A stretch of 64,000 nucleotides of DNA from Alphaproteobacteria bacterium (GTDB lineage Bacteria; Pseudomonadota; Alphaproteobacteria; Ferrovibrionales; Ferrovibrionaceae). The notes under the pieces were generated by a model. It had not been told where the DNA came from. It ran no database searches and saw only the letters and a program-made list of their open reading frames with translations. Location of the stretch: contig JAHCJQ010000001.1 in assembly GCA_026126215.1 (NCBI GenBank), forward strand, positions 1 through 64,000. The letters are read 5' to 3'. This document shows positions 8,997 to 19,226 of this stretch, piece after piece. The first letter of the stretch is position 1. Each line of letters opens with the position of its first letter. Made by a program: the position numbers and the translations under genes.

Positions 8997-10673
8997 TCAG
9001 CTCCCGAGCGAGGGCAGGTCGAGCCCGTGGCGTCGCGCGCAGTCGATGGCGGTGTCGTAGCCGGCATCGGCATGGCGCATGACGCCGGAAGCGGGATCGT
9101 TCCACAGGACCCGGGCGAGGCGCGCCGCCGCCGCCGCGCTGCCGTCGCAGACAATCACCATGCCGGCATGCTGTGAAAAGCCGATGCCGACGCCACCGCC
9201 GTGATGAATCGAGACCCAGGTGGCGCCGGAGGCGCAATTGAGCAGCGCATTGAGCAGCGGCCAGTCCGCCACCGCGTCGGAGCCGTCCAGCATCGCTTCC
9301 GTCTCTCGGTTGGGGCTCGCCACCGAGCCGGAATCGAGATGGTCGCGCCCGATCACGACCGGCGCCTTGAGTTCGCCGCGCGCCACCATCTCGTTGAAGG
9401 CGAGGCCAAGCCGGTGGCGCTCGCCGAGACCGACCCAGCAGATGCGCGCCGGCAGACCCTGGAAATGGATGCGCCGGCGCGCCATGTCGAGCCAGTTATG
9501 CAGGTGCGCATCGTCCGGGATCAGTTCCTTGACCTTCTCGTCGGTGCGATAGATGTCCTCCGGATCGCCGGAGAGCGCCGCCCAGCGGAACGGGCCGACG
9601 CCACGGCAGAAGAGCGGCCGGATATAGGCCGGTACGAAGCCCGGAAAGTCGAAGGCGTTGGCGAGACCCATATCCTTCGCCATCTGCCGGATGTTGTTGC
9701 CGTAATCGAGCGTCGGCACGCCCATGGCATGGAAGGCGAGCATCGCCTCCACCTGGACCCGCATCGACTGCTTGGCCGCGGCCATGGTGCCCTGCGGATC
9801 GGCGGCGCGCCGCCCTTCCCAGTCGGCGAGGCTCCAGCCCGCCGGCAGATAGCCGTTCAGCGGATCGTGCGCGCTGGTCTGGTCGGTGACCGCATCCGGC
9901 CGCACGCCGCGGCGCACCAGCTCCGGGAAAATCTCCGCCGCATTGCCGAGCAGGCCGACGGAAAGCGCCTCGCCGCGCGCGCAGGCTTCGCGGATCATCG
10001 CCAGCGCCTCGTCCAGATCGCGCGACTGACGGTCGAGATAACCGGTCCTGAGCCGCATCTCGATGCGGCTTGGCTGGCATTCCACCGCCAGCATCGAGGC
10101 ACCCGCCATGGTCGCCGCCAGCGGCTGCGCCCCGCCCATCCCGCCAAGCCCCCCGGTCAGGATCCAGCGGCCGCGGAGATTGCCGCCATAATGGCGCCGC
10201 CCGACCTCCGCGAAAGTCTCGTAAGTGCCCTGCACGATGCCCTGGCTGCCGATATAGATCCAGGAGCCGGCGGTCATCTGGCCGTACATCATCAGCCCGG
10301 CGCGGTCGAGCGCGTTGAAATGCTCGAGCGTCGCCCAGTGCGCCACCAGGTTGGAGTTGGCGATCAGCACGCGCGGGGCGTCGGCATGGGTGCGGAAGAT
10401 GCCGACCGGCTTGCCCGACTGCACCAGCAATGTCTCGTCCTCTCCGAGTCGGCGCAGCGCGGCGACGATGCGGTCGAAGCTCTGCCAGTCGCGGGCGGCG
10501 CGGCCGATGCCGCCATAGACCACAAGTTCGCCCGGCCTCTCCGCCACTTCCGGATCCAGATTGTTCATCAGCATGCGCAGCGGCGCCTCGGTGAGCCAGC
10601 TCTTGGCCGAGAGCGCGCTGCCGCGCGGCGCGCGGATCGTTCGGGCATTGTCCAGTCTCTGCGGCAGGTTCAT
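8997..10673 (-). CDS. hutU: Urocanate hydratase
   Basis: A 558-residue urocanase. It converts urocanate to 4-imidazolone-5-propionate, the second step of histidine breakdown, with tightly bound NAD+ as an electrophile. Visible marks are the NAD-binding glycine-rich run [11 protein letters not shown], the C-terminal active-site region [22 protein letters not shown] that carries the catalytic cysteine, and full family length (about 555). Its start overlaps the hutC stop by 4 bases (ATGA), so it is translationally coupled to the repressor gene. Confidence 0.96.
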   Translation of the reverse strand: MNLPQRLDNARTIRAPRGSALSAKSWLTEAPLRMLMNNLDPEVAERPGELVVYGGIGRAARDWQSFDRIVAALRRLGEDETLLVQSGKPVGIFRTHADAPRVLIANSNLVAHWATLEHFNALDRAGLMMYGQMTAGSWIYIGSQGIVQGTYETFAEVGRRHYGGNLRGRWILTGGLGGMGGAQPLAATMAGASMLAVECQPSRIEMRLRTGYLDRQSRDLDEALAMIREACARGEALSVGLLGNAAEIFPELVRRGVRPDAVTDQTSAHDPLNGYLPAGWSLADWEGRRAADPQGTMAAAKQSMRVQVEAMLAFHAMGVPTLDYGNNIRQMAKDMGLANAFDFPGFVPAYIRPLFCRGVGPFRWAALSGDPEDIYRTDEKVKELIPDDAHLHNWLDMARRRIHFQGLPARICWVGLGERHRLGLAFNEMVARGELKAPVVIGRDHLDSGSVASPNRETEAMLDGSDAVADWPLLNALLNCASGATWVSIHHGGGVGIGFSQHAGMVIVCDGSAAAAARLARVLWNDPASGVMRHADAGYDTAIDCARRHGLDLPSLGS

Positions 10674-11404
10674 GGCGGCTTGCTCCCCGTTCTGTCGATA
10701 TCGTGCCCGATCGCCGCGCCCAGCCGGTAACGGCTGCCCGGATGCCAGAGCAGGGCGCGCGAGACCACCCGGTCCCCCGACCAGGTCCGCCGTTCCAGGC
10801 GCAGCGCCGGTTCGGTCCCGCCCATGTCCAGCCAGGCGCGGACATGGGTGGGCGGCAGCAACGCCTCCACCACATGCTCCGCCCGCGACAGCGGCGCGAC
10901 GCGGCTCAGGAATTCGTGCGGCGTGATGCGGGTGAAGTCATTCTCCAGATAGCCGGGCGCCATGGCCGGATCGACCCAGCGATCCTCGAGCTGGATCGGC
11001 CGCCCGTTCTCCAGATGCACGATCAGCGAATGGAAGGCGGCGGCGCCTTCCGCCAGGGCGAAGCGCGGCACGAGGTCGGGCGGCAGCGGCTCGCGGCGCA
11101 ACAGGCGGACGCGGGCCTCGTGGCGATGGCCACGGGCGCGGATCTCCTCGGCGATGTTGCGGATGACCAGCAGGTCGGAGGAGGGCGCAGGCTCTGCGAC
11201 GAAGGTTCCCGAGCCGCGCAGCCGGACCAGGCGGCCCTCGCTGGTCAGCTCGCGCAGCGCGCGGTTCGCGGTCATGCGACTGACGCCGTGCTGGCGTGTC
11301 AGTTCGTTCTCCGATGGCACGCGCTGGCCCGGCGGCCAGTTGCCGGAGACGATCTCGCGCAGGATCTGCGCCTTGAGCCGGGCATAGAGCGGATCAGGCT
11401 GCAT
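10670..11404 (-). CDS. hutC: Histidine utilization repressor, GntR/HutC family
   Basis: A 244-residue transcription factor with an N-terminal GntR winged helix (about 5-72; [21 protein letters not shown] is the recognition region) and a C-terminal UTRA ligand domain. HutC repressors release DNA when they bind urocanate. It is inside the operon it should control, and a matching palindrome lies at 12654-12667 between hutI and hutF. The start ATG at 11404 overlaps the hutI 3' end by 11 bases; an upstream open extension is not family-like. Confidence 0.9.
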   Translation of the reverse strand: MQPDPLYARLKAQILREIVSGNWPPGQRVPSENELTRQHGVSRMTANRALRELTSEGRLVRLRGSGTFVAEPAPSSDLLVIRNIAEEIRARGHRHEARVRLLRREPLPPDLVPRFALAEGAAAFHSLIVHLENGRPIQLEDRWVDPAMAPGYLENDFTRITPHEFLSRVAPLSRAEHVVEALLPPTHVRAWLDMGGTEPALRLERRTWSGDRVVSRALLWHPGSRYRLGAAIGHDIDRTGSKPP

Positions 11405-12626
11405 GACGCACCTCGCCACCGATGACCAGGGCTGAAAGCGGGTTGGCGCCGAAGCGGTAGGCAAGTTCGGCCGGCGCACGGATCCGCCAGACGGCGAGGT
11501 CGGCGCGCTTGCCCGCTTCGAGCGTGCCGATCTCGCCCGCCAGGCCGAGCGCGCGGGCGCCGTTCCTCGTGAGGCCGGCCAGCGCCTCTTCCGGGGTCAG
11601 GCGGAACAGGGTGCAGGCCATGTTGAGCATGAGCAGCGGCGAGGTGGTGGGCGAGGAGCCGGGATTGCAGTCCGTGGCGAGGGCCATCGGCACGCCATGG
11701 GCGCGCAGCAGCGCCACCGGCGGCAGCCGCGTCTCGCGCAGGAAGTAGAAGGCGCCGGGCAGCAGCACGGCGACGCTGCCCGCCTTCGCCAGCGCCTGCA
11801 CGCCCGCTTCGCTCAGATACTCGAGATGGTCCGCGGAGAGCGCGCCGTGCCGCGCGGCAAGTTCGGCGCCGCCAAGATCGGAAAGCTGCTCGGCATGCAG
11901 CTTGACCGGCAGGCCCGCCTGGCGGGCGGCGCGGAAGACCTCGTCCACCTCGGCGGGCGAGAAGCCGATGCCCTCACAGAAGGCATCGACCGCGTCGGCG
12001 AGCCCGGCTTTGGCCACCGCCGGGATCATCTCGGCGCAGACGAGACGGATGTAATCGGCGGAGCGGCCGGCAAATTCCGGCGGCAGGGCATGGGCGCCGA
12101 GGAAGGTCGTGCGCACCCCGACACCAAGCTCGGCACCGAGGCGGCGGGCGACGCGCAGGCATTTCATTTCCGCGTCCTGGGCGAGACCATAGCCCGACTT
12201 GATCTCGACCGTGCTCGCCCCTTCGGCCATCAGCGCGGCAAGGCGCGGCCGGCTTTCGGCCAGCAGCTCTTCCTCGCCCGCGCGGCGCGTCGCCGCGACG
12301 GTGGAAAGGATGCCGCCACCGGCGCGCGCGATCTCCTCGTAGCTGGCACCCTGCAGACGCAGCTCGAACTCCCGCGCCCGGTCGCCGGCATGGACCAGAT
12401 GGGTGTGGCAGTCGACCAGGCCCGGCGTGATCCAGCCGCCCTCCGCATCGTGAAGACGCGCCGCCAGCTCCTGCGGCCGGCCGGGCAGGTCGGCGCGGCG
12501 GCCGATCCAGGCGATGCGCCCGCCGCGCACCGCCAGCGCGCCGTCCGCGATCGCGCCATAGGGCTCCGCCCCGGCCATGGTGGCGAGGTTCGCGTTAAGC
12601 CAGAGCCCGTCCCAGATCTTCGCCAT
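11394..12626 (-). CDS. hutI: Imidazolonepropionase
   Basis: A 410-residue amidohydrolase that opens the imidazolone ring to N-formimidoyl-L-glutamate, the third step of the pathway. The metal motif is seen in [15 protein letters not shown], followed by the family stretch [14 protein letters not shown] and the later KLHAEQLSD and ATDCNPG motifs. The frame is open far upstream, but the ATG at 12626 gives the normal N-terminus and length. It is the first gene of the leftward hut transcript. Confidence 0.94.
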   Translation of the reverse strand: MAKIWDGLWLNANLATMAGAEPYGAIADGALAVRGGRIAWIGRRADLPGRPQELAARLHDAEGGWITPGLVDCHTHLVHAGDRAREFELRLQGASYEEIARAGGGILSTVAATRRAGEEELLAESRPRLAALMAEGASTVEIKSGYGLAQDAEMKCLRVARRLGAELGVGVRTTFLGAHALPPEFAGRSADYIRLVCAEMIPAVAKAGLADAVDAFCEGIGFSPAEVDEVFRAARQAGLPVKLHAEQLSDLGGAELAARHGALSADHLEYLSEAGVQALAKAGSVAVLLPGAFYFLRETRLPPVALLRAHGVPMALATDCNPGSSPTTSPLLMLNMACTLFRLTPEEALAGLTRNGARALGLAGEIGTLEAGKRADLAVWRIRAPAELAYRFGANPLSALVIGGEVRHAA

Positions 12627-12653
12627 GGCACCTTGCGTGCGGCCAGCTTCCAT

Positions 12654-12667
12654 GTTGTATATACAAC
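12654..12667. promoter_or_regulatory. HutC-type operator in the hutI/hutF divergent promoter region
   Basis: GTTGTATATACAAC is a perfect 14-bp palindrome in the 69-base gap between the divergent hutI and hutF starts. It contains TTGTATATACAA, the form bound by HutC repressors in pseudomonads. It stands out from the G+C-rich surroundings and would let one HutC dimer control both arms. Sequence is direct; the regulator assignment is inferred from the neighbouring hutC gene. Confidence 0.82.
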
Positions 12668-12695
12668 TTGGGGAGACTAACCGGGACCGGTCCAG

Positions 12696-14054
12696 ATGCG
12701 CAAGCTCCGTTTCGCCGCTGCCCTGCTGCCCGAAGGGGTGGCGGAGGATGTCACGATCGGGATCGGCAGCGATGGCCTGATTGGCACCATCGCTACCGGC
12801 CAGGGCGACGACGGCGCGGAACGGGAAGCCGGCCTTGCCCTGCCCGGCATGCCCAACCTGCATTCCCACGCCCATCAGCGCGCAATGGCCGGGCTGGCGG
12901 AACGTTCCGGCAATTCGGCGGACAGTTTCTGGACCTGGCGGCAGACCATGTACCGCTTCCTCGAACGGATGGGCCCGGAGGAATTCGAGGCAGTCGCCGC
13001 GCAGCTTTATCTGGAGATGCTGCAGGCGGGCTATACCTCGCTTGCGGAATTCCACTATCTCCATCGCGACCCCGCCGGCGCGCCCTACGGCGACCCGGCC
13101 GAAATGTCGCGTCGGGTCTTTGCCGCCGCCCGCGAGACCGGCATCGCGCTGACCCATCTGCCGGTGCTCTATGCCGCCTCAGGGTTCGGCGGCGCGCCGC
13201 TCGGCCCGGGACAGAAGCGCTTTGCCATGGACGCGGAAGGCGCGCTCGCCCTGCTCGCCGCGCTCGAGCCGGAATGCGGCCCGCTGCGCCGTCTCGGTCT
13301 CGCCCCGCACTCGCTGCGCGCCGCGCCGCCGGAACAGCTCGCGGCGGCGCTCCACGGACTGAAGCCTGGCCAGCCGGTGCATATCCACATTGCCGAACAG
13401 GTGAAGGAGGTCGAGGACTGCCTGGCCTGGTCGGGCAGGCGGCCGGTGGAATGGCTGCTCGACGCGCACGGGATCGACGCAGACTGGTGCCTGGTCCATG
13501 CCACCCATCTTTCCGCGGATGAGCTTGCCCGCCTTGCCGCGAGCGGCGCGACCGCAGGCCTCTGCCCGACCACGGAAGCCAATCTCGGCGACGGCTTCTT
13601 CGCGGCAGCGGACTATCTGGCGCAGGGCGGGACCTTCGGCATCGGATCGGACAGTCACATTTCCGTGAGTCCGGTCGAGGAGCTGCGCTGGCTCGAGTAT
13701 GGCGAGCGGCTGCGCCGGCGGGGCCGCGCCCTGCTGGCCGGCGGCTCCGACCGCTCCACCGGGCGGGCCCTGCTGGAAGGCGCGCTCACCGGCGGCGCGC
13801 GGGCGCTGGCGCAGCCGGTCGGGCGGCTCGCGCCCGGATCGCGCGCCGACCTGATCGTGCTCGATACCGACCATCCGCTGCTCGCCGGTCGCCGGGGCGA
13901 GGCGCTGATCGATTCCTGGATCTTCGCCGGCAACCGCAGCCCGGTGCGCCACGTCATGGTGGGCGGCGACTGGGTGATCCGCGATGGCCATCACGAAGCG
14001 GAGGAGAGGATCGGCGCGCGCTTCCGCCAGGCGATGCGCCGCCTGACAGAATAG
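12696..14054 (+). CDS. hutF: Formimidoylglutamate deiminase
   Basis: A 452-residue amidohydrolase that turns N-formimidoylglutamate into N-formylglutamate and ammonia, the branch of the hut pathway used with HutG. The metal-binding motif [13 protein letters not shown] follows the N-terminal beta domain, and the HIAEQ, HATHLS and GSDSHIS motifs occur in order. It is transcribed away from hutI under the shared operator and is followed 4 bases later by hutG. Confidence 0.93.
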   Translation: MRKLRFAAALLPEGVAEDVTIGIGSDGLIGTIATGQGDDGAEREAGLALPGMPNLHSHAHQRAMAGLAERSGNSADSFWTWRQTMYRFLERMGPEEFEAVAAQLYLEMLQAGYTSLAEFHYLHRDPAGAPYGDPAEMSRRVFAAARETGIALTHLPVLYAASGFGGAPLGPGQKRFAMDAEGALALLAALEPECGPLRRLGLAPHSLRAAPPEQLAAALHGLKPGQPVHIHIAEQVKEVEDCLAWSGRRPVEWLLDAHGIDADWCLVHATHLSADELARLAASGATAGLCPTTEANLGDGFFAAADYLAQGGTFGIGSDSHISVSPVEELRWLEYGERLRRRGRALLAGGSDRSTGRALLEGALTGGARALAQPVGRLAPGSRADLIVLDTDHPLLAGRRGEALIDSWIFAGNRSPVRHVMVGGDWVIRDGHHEAEERIGARFRQAMRRLTE

Positions 14055-14058
14055 GGAG

Positions 14059-14901
14059 ATGGCGATGACCGATATCTTCGAACTCCGGCGCGGACCGGGG
14101 ACGCTGCTGATCAGCGTGCCCCATTGCGGCATCAGGCTGATGCCGGGTCTCGAGCGACGTCTCGCCCCTTCGGCGCTGGCGCTGCCCGATACCGATTGGC
14201 ACGTGCCGCGCCTTTATGCCTTCGCCGAGGCACTGGGCGCCAGCATGATCAGCGCCCGCTTCTCGCGCTATGTCATCGACCTTAACCGCCCGCCGGACGG
14301 CGCGAGCCTCTATCCCGGCCAGGCTACCACCGGCCTCTGCCCGACCACGCTCTTTGACGGGACCCCGCTCTACCTGCCGGGACAGGAGCCCGACGAGGCC
14401 GAGATCGCCGCGCGCCGCGAGCAATACTGGCGGCCCTATCACGCGGCGCTGGCAGCCGAACTGGCGCGCATCCGCGCCGGACATGGCCATGCGCTGCTCT
14501 TCGACGCCCATTCGATCGCAAGCCGGGTGCCGCGCCTCTTCGAAGGCCGCCTGCCCGATCTCAATCTCGGCACTGCGCGCGGCGCAAGCTGCCCTGCGGA
14601 GATCGGCGCGCGCCTGCTCGCCGCCGCCACGGGCCATGGCTACAGCGCGGTGCTCGACGGCCGCTTCGTCGGCGGCCATATCACGCGCCATTACGGCCGG
14701 CCGGCCGAGGGCGTGTTCGCGGTGCAGCTCGAACTGGCGCAGATCGCCTATATGGAAGAAGGGCCGCCCTTCGCCTACGACGAGGCGAAGGCGTCATGCC
14801 TGGTCCCGGTGCTCAAACGCATCCTCGAGACCTACATCGCGGGCGGCGGCGGGCTCGTCCAGACCTCGTCCTCGTCGGCACCCCAGCGGCCAAGCATATA
14901 G
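14059..14901 (+). CDS. hutG: N-formylglutamate deformylase
   Basis: A zinc hydrolase of the N-formylglutamate amidohydrolase family, about 280 residues, which yields L-glutamate and formate as the last step of this pathway. The motifs VPHCGIRL, DTDWHVPRLYAF, LNRPPDG and FDAHSI match the family. Translation could begin at 14059 or at the ATG at 14065, which has the better spacing to GGGAG. The last 23 codons extend past the usual family end and overlap a small gene on the other strand. Confidence 0.92.
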   Translation: MAMTDIFELRRGPGTLLISVPHCGIRLMPGLERRLAPSALALPDTDWHVPRLYAFAEALGASMISARFSRYVIDLNRPPDGASLYPGQATTGLCPTTLFDGTPLYLPGQEPDEAEIAARREQYWRPYHAALAAELARIRAGHGHALLFDAHSIASRVPRLFEGRLPDLNLGTARGASCPAEIGARLLAAATGHGYSAVLDGRFVGGHITRHYGRPAEGVFAVQLELAQIAYMEEGPPFAYDEAKASCLVPVLKRILETYIAGGGGLVQTSSSSAPQRPSI

Positions 14902-15092
14902 GGCTCGAGGTTTTCCACATCCCATTCCTGCTCGATCGCGGCCGGCGGATCGGCCGGCAAGGGCGTCACCGGCTCGACCGCGGCGAAGGCCACCAGGAAC
15001 GGCACCGAGACCGCGGCCGCCACCATCCAGGCGACACCCACCGAGAAGACTCCGCCTACTGCCGAAGGAGCGCTGTCGCCCGGCATCTTCAT
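14832..15092 (-). CDS. Small predicted membrane protein, unknown function
   Basis: An 86-residue reading frame with one hydrophobic helix (about residues 15-40) and an acidic, proline-rich C-terminus. I do not recognise it. In favour of a real gene: a GGAG site 9 bases before the ATG at 15092, a plausible TM segment, and a position 32 bases after the flavoprotein gene at the end of a long same-strand operon. Against: its 3' part lies antisense to the end of hutG. If real, it could be a membrane partner of the flavoprotein. Confidence 0.4.
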   Translation of the reverse strand: MKMPGDSAPSAVGGVFSVGVAWMVAAAVSVPFLVAFAAVEPVTPLPADPPAAIEQEWDVENLEPYMLGRWGADEDEVWTSPPPPAM

Positions 15093-15124
15093 CACGCCTA
15101 CTCCACAAATCCTGTTGGTCTGGC

Positions 15125-16549
15125 CTAGATATAGGTGCGATTGGCCGTTTGACCAGACCGACCCAAGGCAGCCGCGGCACGGCCGGCGAGATAGCCGAAG
15201 GCCACGGCCGACAGCAGGCCGTTGCCCGAAAGATAGCCGTCGATGCCCGTTCCCGAGAGACCGCAGGCAGCGCCCCCGGCCGCGAACAGGTTGGGCAGCG
15301 GCGCGCCAGAGCGGCCGATCACCCGCGCCTCTCCGTCCACCACCAGCCCGCCCTGGGTGTGAAAGAGCGCGCCCGTCACCCTGACTGCGAAATAGGGCGG
15401 GGAGAGCGGCGGGCGGCTGGAAAAGTCACGCCCGAAAGGATCGCGCACGCGTCCCTCGGCGAAGGCGCGGACCTGCGCCAGCGTCTCCGCGAGCGCCGCC
15501 GCGGGCAGGCCGGTCAGCGCGGCGAGGTCCGGGAGATCGGCCGCCTCGCGCACCGCGCCGAGCGATACGGCCTTGCGATAATCCTCGAAATCGAGGCCAA
15601 GACGGTGCAGGCGTGCGTCATGGATGTTCCAGGCGAAACCGCCCGGCTGCGCCAGGACCCGCGCCGACTGTTCCGAGTAACCCTCATGTTCGTTCGAGAA
15701 GCGCCGGCCGAGCGCGTTGACCTGGATGCCGCCCTCCATCATCAGCGCCCAGGTGATCAGGATGCCGTGCGGCACAGCCACCGAACCATGACCCTGGCAG
15801 GCAGCCATGTGATCGAGTCGCGCGTCCAGCGCCTCGCCCCAGCGCACCGCATCGCCGCGGTTGCCGGTATGGCCGAAATACATCGCCTCCGCCATGCCGG
15901 GAATGTGTCGGCGCACCATCGCCGGATCACCGCCGAACCCGGAACAGGCAAGGATCAGCGCGCCGCAGCCGATGCGCTCGATAGCGCCGCCGGGCCGCTC
16001 GACGCCGACACCCCGCACCCGCCCCGCCCCGTCGGCATGGAGATCGCGCACCAGCGCTTCGGTCAGCAGGGGAATCTCCACTCGTTCGGCGGCGCGCGTC
16101 AGGGCGCCGACCAGCTCCGCGCCGGTGCGCGAGGGTGGCGCATGCATGCGCGGGCGCGAATGGCCGGGATAAAGGAACCCCTCCACCAGTTCGAAAGGAA
16201 TGTCATGACGCTCCCTGAGCCAGTCGACCGCCTCGGCCACCGCGCGGCAGGCGGCCGCGACGATCGCGGGGTCGTTCTCGCCATGTGCCTTGGCCTGGAT
16301 ATCGGCGAGCATGCGTTCGATGCTGTCCTCGACGCCGCGCGCCGCCTGGATCCGCGTGCCCGCCGCCGGCACCATGCCCGAGGAGAGCGCCGTCGATCCG
16401 GCCGGCAGCCGGTCGCGCTCCAGCACCACCACGTCGGCCCCCGCCTCGCGCGCCGCGAGCGCGGCGACCAGCCCGGCCGCGCCGGCGCCGACCACCAGGA
16501 CGGCTGCCTCGGCGCCGAACGCGACGCCTTCGGCCGGGCGGACGCTCAT
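15125..16549 (-). CDS. FAD-dependent oxidoreductase (fumarate reductase/KSTD-type FAD_binding_2)
   Basis: A 474-residue flavoprotein with the Rossmann motif VVGAGAAGLVAALAA near residue 20, an acidic ribose-binding end (VVVLERD), and a C-terminal FAD stretch AAGGAACGLSGTGIDGYLSGNG. This architecture is shared by fumarate reductase flavoprotein subunits and 3-ketosteroid dehydrogenases; the substrate is not evident. There is no signal peptide or haem-binding domain. Its start overlaps the isochorismatase-fold gene stop by 4 bases, so it belongs to the large catabolic operon. Confidence 0.82.
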   Translation of the reverse strand: MSVRPAEGVAFGAEAAVLVVGAGAAGLVAALAAREAGADVVVLERDRLPAGSTALSSGMVPAAGTRIQAARGVEDSIERMLADIQAKAHGENDPAIVAAACRAVAEAVDWLRERHDIPFELVEGFLYPGHSRPRMHAPPSRTGAELVGALTRAAERVEIPLLTEALVRDLHADGAGRVRGVGVERPGGAIERIGCGALILACSGFGGDPAMVRRHIPGMAEAMYFGHTGNRGDAVRWGEALDARLDHMAACQGHGSVAVPHGILITWALMMEGGIQVNALGRRFSNEHEGYSEQSARVLAQPGGFAWNIHDARLHRLGLDFEDYRKAVSLGAVREAADLPDLAALTGLPAAALAETLAQVRAFAEGRVRDPFGRDFSSRPPLSPPYFAVRVTGALFHTQGGLVVDGEARVIGRSGAPLPNLFAAGGAACGLSGTGIDGYLSGNGLLSAVAFGYLAGRAAAALGRSGQTANRTYI

Positions 16550-17157
16550 GCGCCCTCCAGCGCCCGGCGCATCTCGGCGATCGAGGCGAGCGTGACGATG
16601 CTGCCGAGCGAGACCAGCGTCGCATCGTGCACTTCGGCACGGAAGGCGGCACAGCCATCGGAAAGGACGATGCAGCGGATGTCGCGCACATGCGCATCGC
16701 GCACCGTCGAGGCGACGCCGCCATTGGTGACGATGCCGCCCACCAGCAAGGTGTCGATGCCCGCGCGCGCCAGAACGAATTCAAGGCGCGTCTGGTAGAA
16801 GGCGGAATAGGCCACCTTCTCGATGCGGAAATCGGCGGGCTTCAGCTCGTCCACCAGGTCGTGTCCGAAACTCCCCGGCGCGAAATCGCCACGGCCGAGA
16901 AACGGGCGCAGCCTGCGCAGATGCGCGCCGATCAGCGGCTCGCCATGACGGTCCGGCACCAGGGTGAAATGGGTGGAAATGACCGAGCCGCCCCTGGTGC
17001 GCAGCTCGCGCGCCAGGGGTGCGAGGCGCGCCGGCAGGGCGGAAATGTCCTTCGACGACTGCCCGCCGCGGGCATATGCGCCTTTCGGATGCAGGAAATC
17101 GTTCTGCAGGTCGACCAGCAGCAGGGCCGTGCGTCTGGAATCGAGCGCGCCGTTCAT
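16546..17157 (-). CDS. Isochorismatase-fold hydrolase lacking the usual nucleophilic cysteine
   Basis: A 203-residue protein of the isochorismatase-like superfamily. The acid (D16 in LLLVDLQNDF) and the lysine (K114 in RIEKVAYSAF) of the usual Asp-Lys-Cys triad are present. The segment that normally reads TN-x-C-V reads TNGGV, with G147 at the cysteine site, so it is unlikely to be a standard cysteine amidase such as N-carbamoylsarcosine hydrolase. True isochorismatases also lack this cysteine. It overlaps HyuA and the flavoprotein gene by 4 bases on each side and acts in the same pathway. Confidence 0.83.
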   Translation of the reverse strand: MNGALDSRRTALLLVDLQNDFLHPKGAYARGGQSSKDISALPARLAPLARELRTRGGSVISTHFTLVPDRHGEPLIGAHLRRLRPFLGRGDFAPGSFGHDLVDELKPADFRIEKVAYSAFYQTRLEFVLARAGIDTLLVGGIVTNGGVASTVRDAHVRDIRCIVLSDGCAAFRAEVHDATLVSLGSIVTLASIAEMRRALEGA

Positions 17158-19226
17158 GGCCCCTCCTTGCGCGAGACGATGAAATTGCCGAACCGGTCCA
17201 CCTCGCCCCGAAGATCGGGATCGAGGAAGATGGTGCTGTCCGGCTGTTCCAGCACCGCCGGTCCCTGGACGATCGCACCGATGGGCAGTTCGAGCCGGGC
17301 GAAAACCCGCGCCTCGTGCCAGGCGCCATCCACGAAGACCGGCCGGCTGCCCTTTGCTGCCGCCTGCAGGCTGGCATCGGCCCGGGGAGCGAGCAGGGTC
17401 AGGTCGAATTTCGGCCGCCGGCCCGTGACCGCGACGCGCATGTTGAGCACGCGCATCGCCACGCCATCCAGCAGCCGGCCGAAGGCGCGGCGATAAGCCG
17501 CCTCGAAGGCGGCGCGGATGCCATCGCGCGTCAGTCCGAGGCCGGTCAAGCCGGGCGCGGCATCGAGCGGCACGGCAACGGTGTGCGTCTGGCCGAGATA
17601 GGACATGTCGAGTTCGAAGCCCGCCACAGTGCCCTCGAACCCGACGCCGGCCTGGCCGAGCAGCCGCTCGCCCTCCGCCGCCAGGGCGCCCATCTCGTCA
17701 TCGAGCGCCGCCACGTCGAGCTGGTCGAGCAGCCGGTTGACGGTACGCACGAAGTCGTGGCGCATGTCGGCGATGACGCAGCCAAGCGCCGAGGTCACGC
17801 CGGGAAAGCGCGGAACCAGCGCGCTTTTCAGGCCCACTTCCTTGATCAGCGCCCCGGTATGCAGCGCACCGCCGCCGCCGAAGGGCATGGCGACGAAATC
17901 GCGCGGATTGTGCCCGCGCTCGATTGAGACCAGGCGGATGGCGCCGGCCATGCGCGAATTGGCGACGCGGATCACCGCTTCCGCAGCCGCCTCGATGCCG
18001 AGGCCGAGCGGTTCGGCCACATGAAGGCGGATCGCCTCGCGCGCCGTCTCCACATCGAGTGCGGCGAGCTTGCCGCCGATGGGCCGGGCGGCATTGATGC
18101 GGCCGAGCACGACGTTGGCATCGGTTACGGTCGGGCGCGTATTGCCAAGGCCGTAGCAGACCGGTCCCGGATCGGAGCCGGCGCTCTCGGGCCCGATCTG
18201 CAGCAGGCCGCCACGATCGATCCAGGCGATGGAACCGCCGCCGGCGCCGATGGTGGTGATCTCGATCATCGGCGTGCGCACGATCATGCCGAAGCCGATC
18301 GAGGTCTGCGCCGCCAGCACGCTCTCGCCGCCGGCGATCAGCGAGACATCGAAGCTCGTGCCGCCCATATCGCAGGTGATGACGTTCGGATGGCCGGCGG
18401 CGCGCGCGATATGGCCGCAGGCGATGACGCCGGCCGCCGGCCCGCTCAGCGCCGTGCGGACCGGCAGGCGGCCGGCGGTCTCGACGCTCATCACGCCGCC
18501 GTTGGACTGCACGATCAGCACTTCGCCGCCGAACCCGCCTTCGCGCAGCCGTGTCTGGAGGCGGTGCAGATAGTTGGCGACCACCGGTTGCAGGTAGGCA
18601 TTCAGCGAAGCGGTCGAGGCGCGCTCATACTCGCGGATCTCCGGCAGGATGCGACTCGAAACGCTGACATGCGGGTTGGGCCAGACATCGGCCAGCGCGG
18701 CCAGCGCTGCTTCCTCGTTGGCGCCATTGGCATAGGCATTGATGAAGATGATGCTCACCGCCTCGGCGCCATGGGCGAGCAGAAGCCGCGCCGCCTCGCG
18801 CACCTCCTCCGGGTTCACCGGCTCGAGAACGGTGCCATCGGCCAGCGTGCGCTCGCCCACCTCGAGGCGCAGATCGCGCGGCACGATGGGCACGAACTGG
18901 CCCCAGAGGCCCCAGGTGGTCGGCCGGTCGCGCCGTCGCATCTCCAGCACGTCGCGGAAGCCGCGCGTGGTGATGACGCCGGTCAGGGCACCCTTGCGCT
19001 CCAGCAGCGCGTTGGTGCCGACGGTCGTGCCATGCACCACCGTCGCGATGTCGGCAAGCCGGGCGCCGCCTTTCAGGCCGTCGATGAAGCCGCGCGCCTG
19101 GTCGCCGCGCGTCGAGGGCACCTTGGCGATCTCGAAGCGGCGCGCCGCCTCATCCAGGAAGAACACGTCCGTGAAGGTGCCGCCCACATCGACGCCGACC
19201 ACGAGCGAAGCACGGGGTCCCTTCAT
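17154..19226 (-). CDS. hyuA: Hydantoinase/oxoprolinase subunit A (HyuA)
   Basis: A 690-residue ATP-dependent cyclic-amide hydrolase subunit with the actin-like nucleotide-binding start VVGVDVGGTFTDVFF, then VHGTTVGTNALLERKG and CDMGGTSFDVSLI. Relatives act on N-methylhydantoin, 5-oxoproline or, in carboxylases, on ketones. The start at 19226 overlaps the hyuB stop by 4 bases (ATGA), as in most hyuBA pairs. The open frame continues upstream antisense to nothing useful and is rejected. Substrate is undetermined. Confidence 0.9.
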   Translation of the reverse strand: MKGPRASLVVGVDVGGTFTDVFFLDEAARRFEIAKVPSTRGDQARGFIDGLKGGARLADIATVVHGTTVGTNALLERKGALTGVITTRGFRDVLEMRRRDRPTTWGLWGQFVPIVPRDLRLEVGERTLADGTVLEPVNPEEVREAARLLLAHGAEAVSIIFINAYANGANEEAALAALADVWPNPHVSVSSRILPEIREYERASTASLNAYLQPVVANYLHRLQTRLREGGFGGEVLIVQSNGGVMSVETAGRLPVRTALSGPAAGVIACGHIARAAGHPNVITCDMGGTSFDVSLIAGGESVLAAQTSIGFGMIVRTPMIEITTIGAGGGSIAWIDRGGLLQIGPESAGSDPGPVCYGLGNTRPTVTDANVVLGRINAARPIGGKLAALDVETAREAIRLHVAEPLGLGIEAAAEAVIRVANSRMAGAIRLVSIERGHNPRDFVAMPFGGGGALHTGALIKEVGLKSALVPRFPGVTSALGCVIADMRHDFVRTVNRLLDQLDVAALDDEMGALAAEGERLLGQAGVGFEGTVAGFELDMSYLGQTHTVAVPLDAAPGLTGLGLTRDGIRAAFEAAYRRAFGRLLDGVAMRVLNMRVAVTGRRPKFDLTLLAPRADASLQAAAKGSRPVFVDGAWHEARVFARLELPIGAIVQGPAVLEQPDSTIFLDPDLRGEVDRFGNFIVSRKEGP

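Noticed and set aside
14270-16798. An 842-codon plus-strand frame across hutG and the flavoprotein gene
   Set aside because: It runs in a second frame through hutG and antisense through two well-supported genes, and its translation is low-complexity Arg/Ser/Pro.
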